The translations under genes were made by a program, and so were the position numbers. Below are positions 45,534 through 53,499 of a stretch of 64,000 bases of DNA, one piece after another. Below the pieces are notes generated by a model. The model did no database searches. It was not told the DNA's origin and saw only the letters and a program-made list of their open reading frames with translations. The first letter of the stretch is position 1, and each line of letters opens with the position of its first letter. Source of the stretch: Pedobacter quisquiliarum (lineage in GTDB: Bacteria; Bacteroidota; Bacteroidia; Sphingobacteriales; Sphingobacteriaceae). The stretch is from positions 248,001 through 312,000 of the forward strand of contig NZ_BMIL01000001.1 in assembly GCF_014642175.1 (NCBI RefSeq), in the 5' to 3' direction.

Positions 45534-46438
45534 TAGTTTACGTTTTTAACTTTGTCAATAAATATGTCGTTCATAGTTGGGATAACCTCATCCAGCCGGT
45601 GAATGCTTACATGAGGCAGCAATGCGATGAGCACCTGGTTGGCAGTCTGGCCCGGCCGAAGCTGAATTTTGATCCTGGTGGTGTTACCAAGTTGGTGCGT
45701 ATCAAGCACGGCAAAGATCGGGTCAGCCTGGTTCAGGTTGTACTGTCCTTCGTATTCTACCCAGTAGGTATTGCTGCGGTAGGTAGACTTAATGTCACCC
45801 ACAGAGCCATCCAGAATCTTCTTCGAGTGATGGATCAACGCAATGTGATCGCAAAGCTCTTCCACCGACTCCATGCGGTGTGTAGAGAAGATAAACGTAG
45901 CGCCCTTCTTGTTCAGCTCCAGGATCTCATTCTTAATAATGTCTGCATTTACCGGATCAAACCCCGAGAACGGCTCATCCAGAATAATCAGTTCAGGTTG
46001 ATGCAGTACTGTGGCCACGAACTGCACCTTCTGCTGCATACCCTTACTCAGGTCTTCCACTTTCTTGTTCCACCAGTCCTGCATCTCCAGCTTTTCAAAC
46101 CAGTATTTAATCCGCTTAGTGGCTTCCGGGGTGCTCAACCCTTTCAGTTTCGCAAGGTAAAGCACCTGTTCACCGATCTCCATCTTCTTGTATAACCCAC
46201 GTTCTTCCGGTAAATAGCCAATCTGTGCGATATGGTTCGCATTGAGCCGCTGCCCATTAAAAAATACTTCACCGCTGTCTGGTCCGGTGATTTGAGTGAT
46301 GATCCTGATCAGGGATGTCTTGCCTGCACCGTTCGGACCCAACAGGCCGAAGATTTTACCCTCCGGCACTTCGAGGCTTACCTCGTCGAGCGCCCGGTGG
46401 CTGGCATACTGTTTTACAATGTTTCTTACGCTAAGCAT
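45533..46438 (-). CDS. ABC transporter ATP-binding protein (NatA-like)
   Basis: A 301-residue ATPase: Walker A GPNGAGKTS, Q-loop LPEERGLY, signature LSKGMQQKVQ, Walker B IILDEPFSGFDP, switch STHRME, followed by a C-terminal ~80-residue regulatory part. It pairs with the downstream permease through a one-base stop/start overlap. GFDP replaces the common GLDP. Confidence 0.9.
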   Translation of the reverse strand: MLSVRNIVKQYASHRALDEVSLEVPEGKIFGLLGPNGAGKTSLIRIITQITGPDSGEVFFNGQRLNANHIAQIGYLPEERGLYKKMEIGEQVLYLAKLKGLSTPEATKRIKYWFEKLEMQDWWNKKVEDLSKGMQQKVQFVATVLHQPELIILDEPFSGFDPVNADIIKNEILELNKKGATFIFSTHRMESVEELCDHIALIHHSKKILDGSVGDIKSTYRSNTYWVEYEGQYNLNQADPIFAVLDTHQLGNTTRIKIQLRPGQTANQVLIALLPHVSIHRLDEVIPTMNDIFIDKVKNVN

Positions 46439-46499
46439 CTTATTAATTTAGATATACTTACTTAGTAGGTAAGATGGCGTAAAAGTTACACCCTGTGGC

Positions 46500-46531
46500 A
46501 AAAAAAAAGCCACCCGAGGGTGGCTTAAAAA
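46500..46531 (-). terminator. Intrinsic terminator of grpE-dnaJ
   Basis: Read on the minus strand, AAGCCACCC / GGGTGGCTT forms a 9-bp stem with a tiny loop, followed by a U-run; it lies 14 bases after the dnaJ stop. Confidence 0.85.
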
Positions 46532-46544
46532 AATAAAAAATCAA

Positions 46545-47714
46545 TTATTCGAAATATTCTTTCATCTTCTCGAAGAAGCTTTTATCATTTTTACCTGGCT
46601 GCGGTTTGAAGTTTGGCGAGCTTCTCAATTTTTCCAGTAGCTCTCTTTCTTCGCTGCTCAACGCTTTCGGTGTCCAGATGTTCACGTGAATAATCTCATC
46701 ACCACGTTGGTAAGAGTTAATTTCAGGAATACCTTTTCCTTTTAAGCGCAGCAGTTTGCCGCTCTGTGTACCCGGCTCAATCTTAATCTTTGCTTTACCG
46801 TCAATGGTTGGTACTTCAGCGCTAAGGCCTAAAGCCGCATCAATGATGCTTAGGTGCAGGTCATAAACGATGTTATTACCTTCACGTTTTAGGGTCTCAT
46901 GTGGAATCTCTTCAATCAGGATGATTAAATCACCTGGGATACCGCCATTCGGACCAGCATTACCTTTGCCGCTCATGCTCAACTGCATGCCGTCGCTCAC
47001 ACCTGCAGGGATATTGATCGAGATGGTTTCTTCGCCTCTCACGGTACCCTCGCCATGGCATGAATTACATTTGTTGGTAATCTGACTACCGCTACCATTA
47101 CACGTCGGGCAGGTAGAAGAAGTTTGCATCTGGCCAAGAATGGTGTTGGTCACCCTTCTTACCGCGCCGCTACCACCACAAGTACTACAAGTACTTACAG
47201 AGTTACGGTCTTTAGCGCCACTTCCCTCACAGGTCTTACAGGTAACCTGCTTGTTTACTTTTATCTTTTTCTCCGCACCGTTGGCAATTTCTTCCAGGGT
47301 CAGCTTTACTTTAATTCTAAGGTTCGAACCTTTAGCTACACGGCGACCGCCGCGTGACTGCTGCTGTCCGCCGAAGAAGCTTTCAAACGGGCTGCCACCG
47401 CCACCGCCGAAGATGTCTCCAAACTGGCTGAAGATATCTTCCATGTTCATGCCTCCACCGCCATAGCCACCACCGCTTGCGGCAGATGATCCTACACCGG
47501 CATGGCCATAATGGTCGTACCTTTGTTTCTTTTCCGGGTTGCTCAGCACTTCATATGCTTCTGCAGCTTCCTTGAACTTATCCTCTGCGGATTTATCGTT
47601 CGGGTTTTTATCCGGGTGATATTTAATGGCAAGCTTCCGGTAGGCCTTCTTTATCTCGTCTGCCGAAGAACTCTTGGAAACGCCAAGGATATCATAATAA
47701 TCTCTCTTGCTCAT
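46545..47714 (-). CDS. dnaJ: Chaperone DnaJ
   Basis: A 389-residue full-length DnaJ. The J domain has [16 protein letters not shown] with HPD, a Gly/Phe-rich linker follows (about 73-115, rich in GGG), and four zinc-finger CxxCxGxG repeats ([32 protein letters not shown]) lie around 160-225. It stimulates DnaK ATPase in protein folding. It follows grpE by 4 bases; no dnaK is adjacent. Confidence 0.96.
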   Translation of the reverse strand: MSKRDYYDILGVSKSSSADEIKKAYRKLAIKYHPDKNPNDKSAEDKFKEAAEAYEVLSNPEKKQRYDHYGHAGVGSSAASGGGYGGGGMNMEDIFSQFGDIFGGGGGSPFESFFGGQQQSRGGRRVAKGSNLRIKVKLTLEEIANGAEKKIKVNKQVTCKTCEGSGAKDRNSVSTCSTCGGSGAVRRVTNTILGQMQTSSTCPTCNGSGSQITNKCNSCHGEGTVRGEETISINIPAGVSDGMQLSMSGKGNAGPNGGIPGDLIILIEEIPHETLKREGNNIVYDLHLSIIDAALGLSAEVPTIDGKAKIKIEPGTQSGKLLRLKGKGIPEINSYQRGDEIIHVNIWTPKALSSEERELLEKLRSSPNFKPQPGKNDKSFFEKMKEYFE

Positions 47715-47718
47715 AATC

Positions 47719-48336
47719 TTAACTACCTACAACAACTTTTGCAAAACGGATTACTTTTTCATTCAAAGTATATCCCTTTTCAAGTTCATCTATTACTTTG
47801 CCCTTCAGTTCTTCACTTGGAGCAGGAACTTTTGTAATTGCTTCATGCAAATCTGTATCAAATGGTGTGTTGATACTCTCCATAACCTTCAGGCCTTTCT
47901 GACCTAAAACGCTCATGAGTTTATTGTGTACCAATTGTACACCTTCTTTAATTGGCCCAACTTCAACGGCAGTCTCTGCAGCTTTGTTAGCCCGGTCAAA
48001 ATCATCCAGAATAGTAAGGAGGGATACAATAACGTCTTTTCCAGCAGTTTGCAGTAACTCAATACGTTCTTTTTGCGTACGGCGTTTATAGTTGTCAAAC
48101 TCAGCAAACAGTCTCAAATACTTGTCATTCAACGCAGCATTTTCCTGTTTAAGTTTTTCTTCTACAGACAGTTCAGGTGTAGCTTCGGTATTCGTTTCTT
48201 CAGCTCCGGATTCTGCGCCGCCTTGTTCTGCTGCTGCATTTTGCGCCGCAGTAGTTTCTTCGTTCGTTACTTGCGCTTCGGCATTATTTTCCATATTCGT
48301 GGTCTCGTTATCGTTCTTTTTCTTCTTGCTAAACAT
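47719..48336 (-). CDS. grpE: Nucleotide exchange factor GrpE
   Basis: A 205-residue GrpE with a long disordered acidic/Ala/Thr-rich N-terminus (about 1-60), a coiled-coil central part ([24 protein letters not shown]) and the C-terminal beta domain ([20 protein letters not shown]). It releases ADP from DnaK. It is co-transcribed with dnaJ. No CIRCE-type operator is visible upstream. Confidence 0.95.
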   Translation of the reverse strand: MFSKKKKNDNETTNMENNAEAQVTNEETTAAQNAAAEQGGAESGAEETNTEATPELSVEEKLKQENAALNDKYLRLFAEFDNYKRRTQKERIELLQTAGKDVIVSLLTILDDFDRANKAAETAVEVGPIKEGVQLVHNKLMSVLGQKGLKVMESINTPFDTDLHEAITKVPAPSEELKGKVIDELEKGYTLNEKVIRFAKVVVGS

Positions 48337-48464
48337 GGTAGAATAGAATTTTTGGTGGTAAACTCAAAAGGTTTGCCAATGAAAGATTATCAGCCATGCT
48401 GTCAGCCTTCTTAAAATAAGCTGTTCATTATGGCTGAAAAGAAATAATTATGTCAGCTTTGGCC

Positions 48465-49148
48465 TTAGCCGATGGTTGCATCTTCATGGACCACACCGCT
48501 TTCACATTTGATGATTCTTGAAGGGAAGGTGCGGATAATGTGGTAATCATGCGTAGCCATTAACACGGCTGTGCCACCCTGACTGATCTGCTTTAAAAGC
48601 ATTACAATCTCCTCGGAAGTATCGGGGTCAAGGTTACCGGTAGGCTCGTCTGCCAGGATGATTTCAGGATTATTCAGCAAGGCACGTGCAATTACCACAC
48701 GCTGCTGTTCGCCTCCAGAGATCTCATGTGGCATTTTGCGGATTTTAGAACGTAAGCCTACTTTCTCAAGTACATCTTTTATGCGTTCCTGGATAAGGTT
48801 TTTGTCTGTCCACCCCGTGGACTTCAGGACAAACTCCAGATTTTTCTCGATGGTTCTATCGGTAAGCAGTTGGAAATCCTGAAACACAATGCCTAGCTTC
48901 CGGCGAAGATAGGGTACATCACGAATGGCAAGTTTCTTTAAGTCAAATCCGGCTACGCTGCCTTCGCCATTCCCAATATGCAGGTCACCATAAATGATTT
49001 TCAACAAGCTGCTTTTCCCTGAACCGGTTTGTCCGATAAGAAAAACAAATTCCCCTTTGTCGATATTCAGGTTTACATTGGTTAGTACCAGGTGTTTCTG
49101 TTGATAAACATCAACATTCTTAAGATTTATAACTGCGTTTCCTGCCAT
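48465..49148 (-). CDS. ftsE: Cell-division ABC ATPase FtsE
   Basis: A 227-residue ATPase: Walker [24 protein letters not shown] (Q-loop, typical of FtsE), signature [15 protein letters not shown], Walker [20 protein letters not shown], His in ATHDYHI. FtsE with FtsX controls septal peptidoglycan hydrolases. FtsX is not adjacent, as in other Bacteroidota. It follows a small hypothetical gene by 2 bases. Confidence 0.88.
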   Translation of the reverse strand: MAGNAVINLKNVDVYQQKHLVLTNVNLNIDKGEFVFLIGQTGSGKSSLLKIIYGDLHIGNGEGSVAGFDLKKLAIRDVPYLRRKLGIVFQDFQLLTDRTIEKNLEFVLKSTGWTDKNLIQERIKDVLEKVGLRSKIRKMPHEISGGEQQRVVIARALLNNPEIILADEPTGNLDPDTSEEIVMLLKQISQGGTAVLMATHDYHIIRTFPSRIIKCESGVVHEDATIG

Positions 49149-49150
49149 GC

Positions 49151-49354
49151 TTAAATATCTATTTTCTTGATTTCCCCAAAAGGAAGATCATTAATCTGAC
49201 TCATTATGTAAGGTATTTTATCCGTAAGGCCGAGCTTTTCTAACGATTTATCTGGCCGGTCCAGCCTGAAATAGGCGAGCAAAGTGAACTTATCATCACG
49301 CAGCTGCACATAGTCTGGAATTTTGGCAATGCCTTTTACTTTAATAATATACAT
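49151..49354 (-). CDS. 67-residue hypothetical protein upstream of ftsE
   Basis: A short basic protein (MYIIKVKGIAKIPDYVQLRD... ending FGEIKKIDI) with alternating hydrophobic residues and no membrane helix. The ATG at 49354 is preferred to an in-frame TTG at 49363 that lies in the promoter box. Its stop is 2 bases before ftsE, so the two are likely co-transcribed. Function unknown. Confidence 0.7.
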   Translation of the reverse strand: MYIIKVKGIAKIPDYVQLRDDKFTLLAYFRLDRPDKSLEKLGLTDKIPYIMSQINDLPFGEIKKIDI

Positions 49355-49360
49355 TTTGTT

Positions 49361-49368
49361 CAAAAATA
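49361..49368 (-). promoter_or_regulatory. -7 promoter element of the ftsE operon
   Basis: TATTTTTG on the minus strand with a TTG 22 nt upstream. It lies 6 nt before the ATG at 49354, predicting an almost leaderless message. Confidence 0.55.
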
Positions 49369-49588
49369 GTATTTACAATTGAAATTCTCGCAAGGGATAC
49401 CGCTGGGGCGGAAAATAGCTGGAGATTATGTAATTTCGAAAGAGCACAATTTCAAGGTTGTCCAAGTTGCCATGTATAGTCGTGCAAGCTTGCATGTATG
49501 CCGGCAATTGCGATCATCCTGCAATGGGGGAGACAATAACGCTGCGAAATTGATGTTCTATTTACAGACAACGTTAAATACACTCAAC

Positions 49589-49792
49589 ATGGGACTGATC
49601 AGAACGATAAAGAAAGTTGCGCCAGGCGGCTTGGAAAAGGGAGAAGAAGAAGGACAGGAACTGCAGAAAAAGAAACTTGTGCTTAGCTTAATTTCACAAT
49701 TGGGTATGTCTGACGAGCAGGCTTCCGAAGTTGCGCAGGTATCCCTTTCCTTTGTTAAAGAAATCCGTGCGGAGCTTAAAGGAAATAAATAA
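49589..49792 (+). CDS. 67-residue protein resembling the C-terminal tail of Rpn/PD-(D/E)XK transposase-like proteins
   Basis: The likely start is MGLIRTIKKVAPGG at 49589; an ATG at 49553 is also possible, and the frame further upstream looks non-coding. The sequence GLEKGEEEGQELQKKKLVLSL followed by a short helix-turn-helix-like piece (GMSDEQASEVAQVS) is the pattern seen at the end of Rpn-family nucleases. No nuclease domain is present upstream, so this is either an independent small protein or a leftover of a larger gene. Confidence 0.5.
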   Translation: MGLIRTIKKVAPGGLEKGEEEGQELQKKKLVLSLISQLGMSDEQASEVAQVSLSFVKEIRAELKGNK

Positions 49793-49793
49793 C

Positions 49794-50813
49794 CTACAGC
49801 TTGGTTAAAAACGCTACGGTATCTACGTTATCTGCATAATCCCAAAGTTTGGGCGACTGACTTTGGCCAAAGGGCAAAACGGCTAGATCTAAAGTCATCT
49901 GCGCCTCGGATACTACACACTGAATTTCTGCTTGCTGCACATTCAGGCGTTCTGCAACGGCATCCAAACTGTTGTAGTATTCAAAATACAGCACTGCTAG
50001 TGGCGAACTCATGCCTTCATCTTCCTTCAAAAGCAAAAAACCGTTGTCGTAATGCTTCACCTGATTCACCAGGTAGATGGATTTATTATAATCGTAGTTG
50101 TTGTTATACTTGAAGTGGTTGATGATGGGCTGAAAACTTTCAAGCGGTTCGAAGAAGTTCTTGATCTCATAACCTTCCGGGATAAAGATTTTTGATACAT
50201 TTCTACAACCCAGTCCGAAGTAGTCGAATATGTCGTGGCCAAGACGCGCTATGGATTCCTTGCTTTCGCTACCGGTTAGCACCGCCACACTATTCCGGTT
50301 TTTACGGATGATGTTCGGCACTTTTCCAAAATAGTAGTCAAAATACCTCGATGAATTGTTGCTACCTGTTGCGATGATGGCATCAAAATCTTTCAAACGA
50401 TCAGTATACTGAATCTGCCGCTCTAACGCTGGTTCAATGGTTACCAGCTGCCTTAGCAGGGCGGGTAGAAGCTTGTCATCTGAAGAAGATAGCTTTATCA
50501 GTGCGATGTTGCCGGTCGCTAAAACCGCCAATACATCGTGGAAACCCACTAAGGGAATGTTTCCTGCAAGTACCAATCCGAGCTTTTTAGGGTTATCCGA
50601 AATTTCAATACCCTGAAACCATTTCTCAATATCGTTGTTATTGAGCATGTTACTTAGGGAGGTAACTGCTTTTTTAACCTCTTCCAGCGTGAACCAGGCA
50701 TTATGATTGCTTGAACCTTCCATAACTGCTATGAATGCAGCGTCTGGTGAAGCCATAAAGGCACCCAGTTTGGTGAAAGCAATAATTAATTTTTCAACGC
50801 TAAGGAATGGCAT
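49794..50813 (-). CDS. Acyl-CoA reductase (LuxC-like family)
   Basis: A 339-residue aldehyde-dehydrogenase-fold protein of the LuxC/acyl-CoA reductase family. Recognisable parts are [39 protein letters not shown] and [15 protein letters not shown], where the Cys is the likely acyl-thioester nucleophile. It would reduce acyl-CoA to aldehyde with NADPH. No luxD/E partner exists here. It is divergent from a dicluster ferredoxin gene with a 75-bp shared promoter region. Confidence 0.85.
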   Translation of the reverse strand: MPFLSVEKLIIAFTKLGAFMASPDAAFIAVMEGSSNHNAWFTLEEVKKAVTSLSNMLNNNDIEKWFQGIEISDNPKKLGLVLAGNIPLVGFHDVLAVLATGNIALIKLSSSDDKLLPALLRQLVTIEPALERQIQYTDRLKDFDAIIATGSNNSSRYFDYYFGKVPNIIRKNRNSVAVLTGSESKESIARLGHDIFDYFGLGCRNVSKIFIPEGYEIKNFFEPLESFQPIINHFKYNNNYDYNKSIYLVNQVKHYDNGFLLLKEDEGMSSPLAVLYFEYYNSLDAVAERLNVQQAEIQCVVSEAQMTLDLAVLPFGQSQSPKLWDYADNVDTVAFLTKL

Positions 50814-50841
50814 ATCTCCGGTAATTTTAAAAGTAGATTGT

Positions 50842-50849
50842 TATATTTG
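50842..50849 (+). promoter_or_regulatory. -7 promoter element of the dicluster ferredoxin gene
   Basis: TATATTTG, 39 nt before the ATG at 50889. It rules out a start at the TTG at 50838. Confidence 0.6.
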
Positions 50850-50888
50850 CACCGCAAAGGTAAACTTAGCATAGATATAAAAGAAGAC

Positions 50889-51239
50889 ATGGCTATTAAA
50901 ATAACAGATGAGTGTATAAACTGCGGAGCATGTGAGCCGGAATGCCCGAATAATGCAATTTATGATGCCGGTTCTGCATGGAGATTCTCTGACGGTACCA
51001 ACCTAAGAGGGATCATCGACTTTGGTGCTACCCAGGTTGACGCAGAAGCAGTTCAGGATGCAGTTTCGGATGAATATTATTATATCGTTTCAGATAAGTG
51101 CACGGAATGCAAAGGCTTCCATGATGAACCTCAGTGTGCTGCGGTTTGCCCGGTAGATTGCTGTGTTGACGATGAAGATGTTCGTGAAACGGAAACTGAA
51201 TTGTTAGAGAAAAAAGCCTGGTTACACCAGGAAGGATAG
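50889..51239 (+). CDS. Dicluster [4Fe-4S] ferredoxin
   Basis: A 116-residue ferredoxin with two cluster motifs: [12 protein letters not shown] near residue 10 and [22 protein letters not shown] near 75-96, the Alvin-type pattern with an insertion between cysteines. It is an electron carrier. Divergent from the acyl-CoA reductase and followed by a strong terminator. Confidence 0.92.
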   Translation: MAIKITDECINCGACEPECPNNAIYDAGSAWRFSDGTNLRGIIDFGATQVDAEAVQDAVSDEYYYIVSDKCTECKGFHDEPQCAAVCPVDCCVDDEDVRETETELLEKKAWLHQEG

Positions 51240-51260
51240 TAATATCCATATAGATGATAC

Positions 51261-51288
51261 AGCCGCTTCTTCTGAAGCGGCTTTTTTT
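51261..51288 (+). terminator. Intrinsic terminator of the dicluster ferredoxin gene
   Basis: Stem AGCCGCTTC / GAAGCGGCT with a TTCT loop and seven T residues. Confidence 0.92.
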
Positions 51289-51311
51289 GTGCCCAGCCTT
51301 TTTGAATTGTT

Positions 51312-51319
51312 TAACTTTG
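51312..51319 (+). promoter_or_regulatory. -7 promoter element of the chimeric receptor gene
   Basis: TAACTTTG with a TTG 22 nt upstream (51287-51289). It lies 9 nt before the ATG at 51329. Confidence 0.45.
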
Positions 51320-51328
51320 TGCCTTCTA

Positions 51329-53236
51329 ATGGTTAAACAGCTATCTGCACGCAGCTCCAAATGCGTCCTCTTCCTAATCTTGATGCTATTTGCGTGTTCG
51401 GCAACTGTTGCACAAACGGCGGTACAAATTCATGATGATGTTGATCAGCACATATTCACTTACGCTGAAATCCACATGCTGGAAGATTCTAGCGGTACGC
51501 TAAATATAGATCGGATCAGGAATTCCGCCATTGATCAACAATTCAAACCCAGTGTGGCCAGTACGCCACAAACATTAAAGCTAAATCGCCGCTATTGGTT
51601 TAAAATCCGGATCAAGAATAACCCGGAAGCGAAAAAACACTTTCTCCTGGAGTTCTTCGATCAGACCATAGACCAGATCACCGTGTATGTGCCAGACACC
51701 ATTGGCCAGTATTCAGCAGTCAAGCTCGGCGATGAATACCGCTTTTCCAGCAGACGGCTCAACCACAAGAATTTTGAGATCCCCATTGATAATGAAGGCA
51801 CTGGAATCAGTACCTATTATATAAGCATCAAATCCTCACAAATCGCAGACGCGATCGTAGTCCTACGGTCGGTCGATTGGTTCATTGCCTACGCCTTGAA
51901 CGAGTACCTCATGTTCGGTATATTCTATGGTATGATCCTCGTATTCAGTTTGTACAACCTGATCATGTTCATCTCCATGAAACAGCGGCAGTATCTTTTC
52001 TACGTGCTCTACATCCTGAGCGTCGGCTTTTATGAAATGAGTACAGATGGTATTGCCTATCAGTACCTGTGGCCTAATCAACCCGCCTGGAACCAGATTG
52101 CCTATGGCGTAGCATTATGCAGTACCAGTGTATTTGCACTTCTGTTTACCCGGGCCTTGCTGCACCTAAAGGTTAAAGCACCTAAAATCAATCGGGTCAT
52201 TGTAATTGCAGTCGTTGCCCGACTGTTGTTCTTTTTATATTGCCTGTTGTTTAATCATTCGCTATTCAGCTTTAAATTCCTGGAGGTCGTGCCACTAACC
52301 ATTGCCTTTTTTGCCGGTATCTATGTATATTATAAAGGCTATCAGGCAGCGAGGTTCTTTGTACTAGGGTATAGCGTCCTCTTCATCGGCTTTACATTGA
52401 AGTTCCTGATCATGCTTGGATATGGCTGGCTGAATTTCGGCGCCATTAGCTACTACAGCCTGAGTTTTTCATTCGTTGCGGAAATGGTCTTCTTCTCCTT
52501 CGCAATTGCGGATCAGCTGAGTTTACTCAGAATTAGGAGAGAACAGACACAACGCCACATGATCCAACAAATGGCTGATAATGTCAAGCTCATCGACAGC
52601 ATCAATCAGCAACTAGAATCTAAAGTCGTCGAGCGTACACAGGAAGTATCTCATAAATCTCATATCATTGAAGCCAAAAATGTGGAGCTGGAACAGATGA
52701 ATGCTTTGTTGCAACAGCAGTCGGAAAACATTAGCAGAATGAATGTGCTCTTGGCGCAGGACAACAAGGCGCTACATACGAATGTAGAAAAGGTAACACA
52801 TGCCCGTGTGATGTCAGCCGAAATGGATTTTGAAGAGTTCAGTAAAATCTATCCGGATAAAGAAACCTGTCATAAGTTCCTTGCCGATCTGAAATGGAAA
52901 AACGGTTACAGCTGCCGCAAATGCAAGCACACTGAATACTACAATGGACACACCGCATTTAGTCGCCGGTGCAGCAAATGCGGATACGAAGAATCGGTCA
53001 CGTCTTACAGCATTTTCCATAATACACGCATCCCGATCAACAAAGCTTTTTACATGGTCTACCTGATCTATACCACCAAGGGGAAAGTGTCCTCACATAA
53101 ACTTGCTGAATTACTTGAGATGCGACAAAGTACCTGCTGGAACTATGGCGACCGGGTAAAAACAGCCATGGAGGAGAAAAAATCCCTCATGAAAAAGTCA
53201 GAAAAGCAGGGTTGGGACCAGTTAATTCTCGACTAA
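51329..53236 (+). CDS. 7TMR-DISM membrane receptor fused to an IS1595-type transposase zinc-ribbon domain
   Basis: A 635-residue chimera. Order: signal peptide (1-29, ending ATVAQ); periplasmic 7TMR-DISM sensor (about 35-185, with RYWFKIRIKNN and a jelly-roll strand pattern); seven transmembrane helices (about 192-398); coiled coil (about 400-490); and a cytoplasmic domain (about 500-615) with zinc-ribbon cysteines C529, C532, C548 and C551. That domain reads LKWKNGYSCRKC, then RRCSKCGYEESVTSYSIFHNTRIPI and KVSSHKLAELLEMRQSTCW, the N-terminal layout of IS1595-family transposases. The DDE catalytic domain is absent. It probably senses an envelope signal and contacts DNA. It lies just upstream of susC-susD-GH30. 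The start at 51329 is chosen for the signal peptide and promoter. Confidence 0.85.
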   Translation: MVKQLSARSSKCVLFLILMLFACSATVAQTAVQIHDDVDQHIFTYAEIHMLEDSSGTLNIDRIRNSAIDQQFKPSVASTPQTLKLNRRYWFKIRIKNNPEAKKHFLLEFFDQTIDQITVYVPDTIGQYSAVKLGDEYRFSSRRLNHKNFEIPIDNEGTGISTYYISIKSSQIADAIVVLRSVDWFIAYALNEYLMFGIFYGMILVFSLYNLIMFISMKQRQYLFYVLYILSVGFYEMSTDGIAYQYLWPNQPAWNQIAYGVALCSTSVFALLFTRALLHLKVKAPKINRVIVIAVVARLLFFLYCLLFNHSLFSFKFLEVVPLTIAFFAGIYVYYKGYQAARFFVLGYSVLFIGFTLKFLIMLGYGWLNFGAISYYSLSFSFVAEMVFFSFAIADQLSLLRIRREQTQRHMIQQMADNVKLIDSINQQLESKVVERTQEVSHKSHIIEAKNVELEQMNALLQQQSENISRMNVLLAQDNKALHTNVEKVTHARVMSAEMDFEEFSKIYPDKETCHKFLADLKWKNGYSCRKCKHTEYYNGHTAFSRRCSKCGYEESVTSYSIFHNTRIPINKAFYMVYLIYTTKGKVSSHKLAELLEMRQSTCWNYGDRVKTAMEEKKSLMKKSEKQGWDQLILD

Positions 53237-53281
53237 ACTCCCAAATATTCAAAAATACGTGCAATATTTCCTATGGTGTAC

Positions 53282-53383
53282 AAGCGTATCAACGCGGATT
53301 AGCCAATGCTCGTTCTCCTATGCTTAAGGGTTGAATATCAGCATCATATTGATTCCTCTACTTACGGTACCGAAGCGTATCAA
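53282..53383. promoter_or_regulatory. 11-bp direct repeats upstream of susC (candidate operators)
   Basis: AAGCGTATCAA occurs at 53282-53292 and again at 53373-53383, starting 91 bp apart (close to nine helical turns). The second copy ends 30 bp before the weak -33 box of the susC promoter. Two exact copies in a 263-bp gap suggest binding sites for a regulator, possibly the upstream chimeric receptor. Confidence 0.45.
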
Positions 53384-53412
53384 ATATTTGTAAGATATTG
53401 TTTTACAGGAAG

Positions 53413-53443
53413 TTGTGTAACTGAATTTTCTGATTGTGCTTTG
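53413..53443 (+). promoter_or_regulatory. Weak susC promoter
   Basis: A TTG (53413-53415) is followed after 20 nt by GTGCTTTG (53436-53443), which keeps only the right half of TAnnTTTG. A poor -7 box is in line with an activator-dependent promoter. The leader would be about 50 nt. Confidence 0.35.
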
Positions 53444-53499
53444 AAATCAGGGTAAATAGCGCCAATTTTACACCATCCAATTATAAACTACATAAAGCA

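Noticed and set aside
45524..46195. A 223-codon plus-strand ORF opposite the ABC ATPase
   Set aside because: It is fully antisense to a gene with all ABC motifs, and its translation has no recognisable features.
48337..48464. CIRCE heat-shock operator before grpE
   Set aside because: No TTAGCACTC-N9-GAGTGCTAA-like sequence is present in this gap.
51329..53236. Interpretation of the zinc-ribbon part as a recent IS1595 insertion
   Set aside because: No terminal inverted repeats, target duplications or catalytic domain are visible, and the fusion is in frame with a coiled-coil linker.
53237..53499. Remnant of a transposase catalytic domain downstream of the chimeric receptor
   Set aside because: The gap has stops in all frames and no DDE-like translation.
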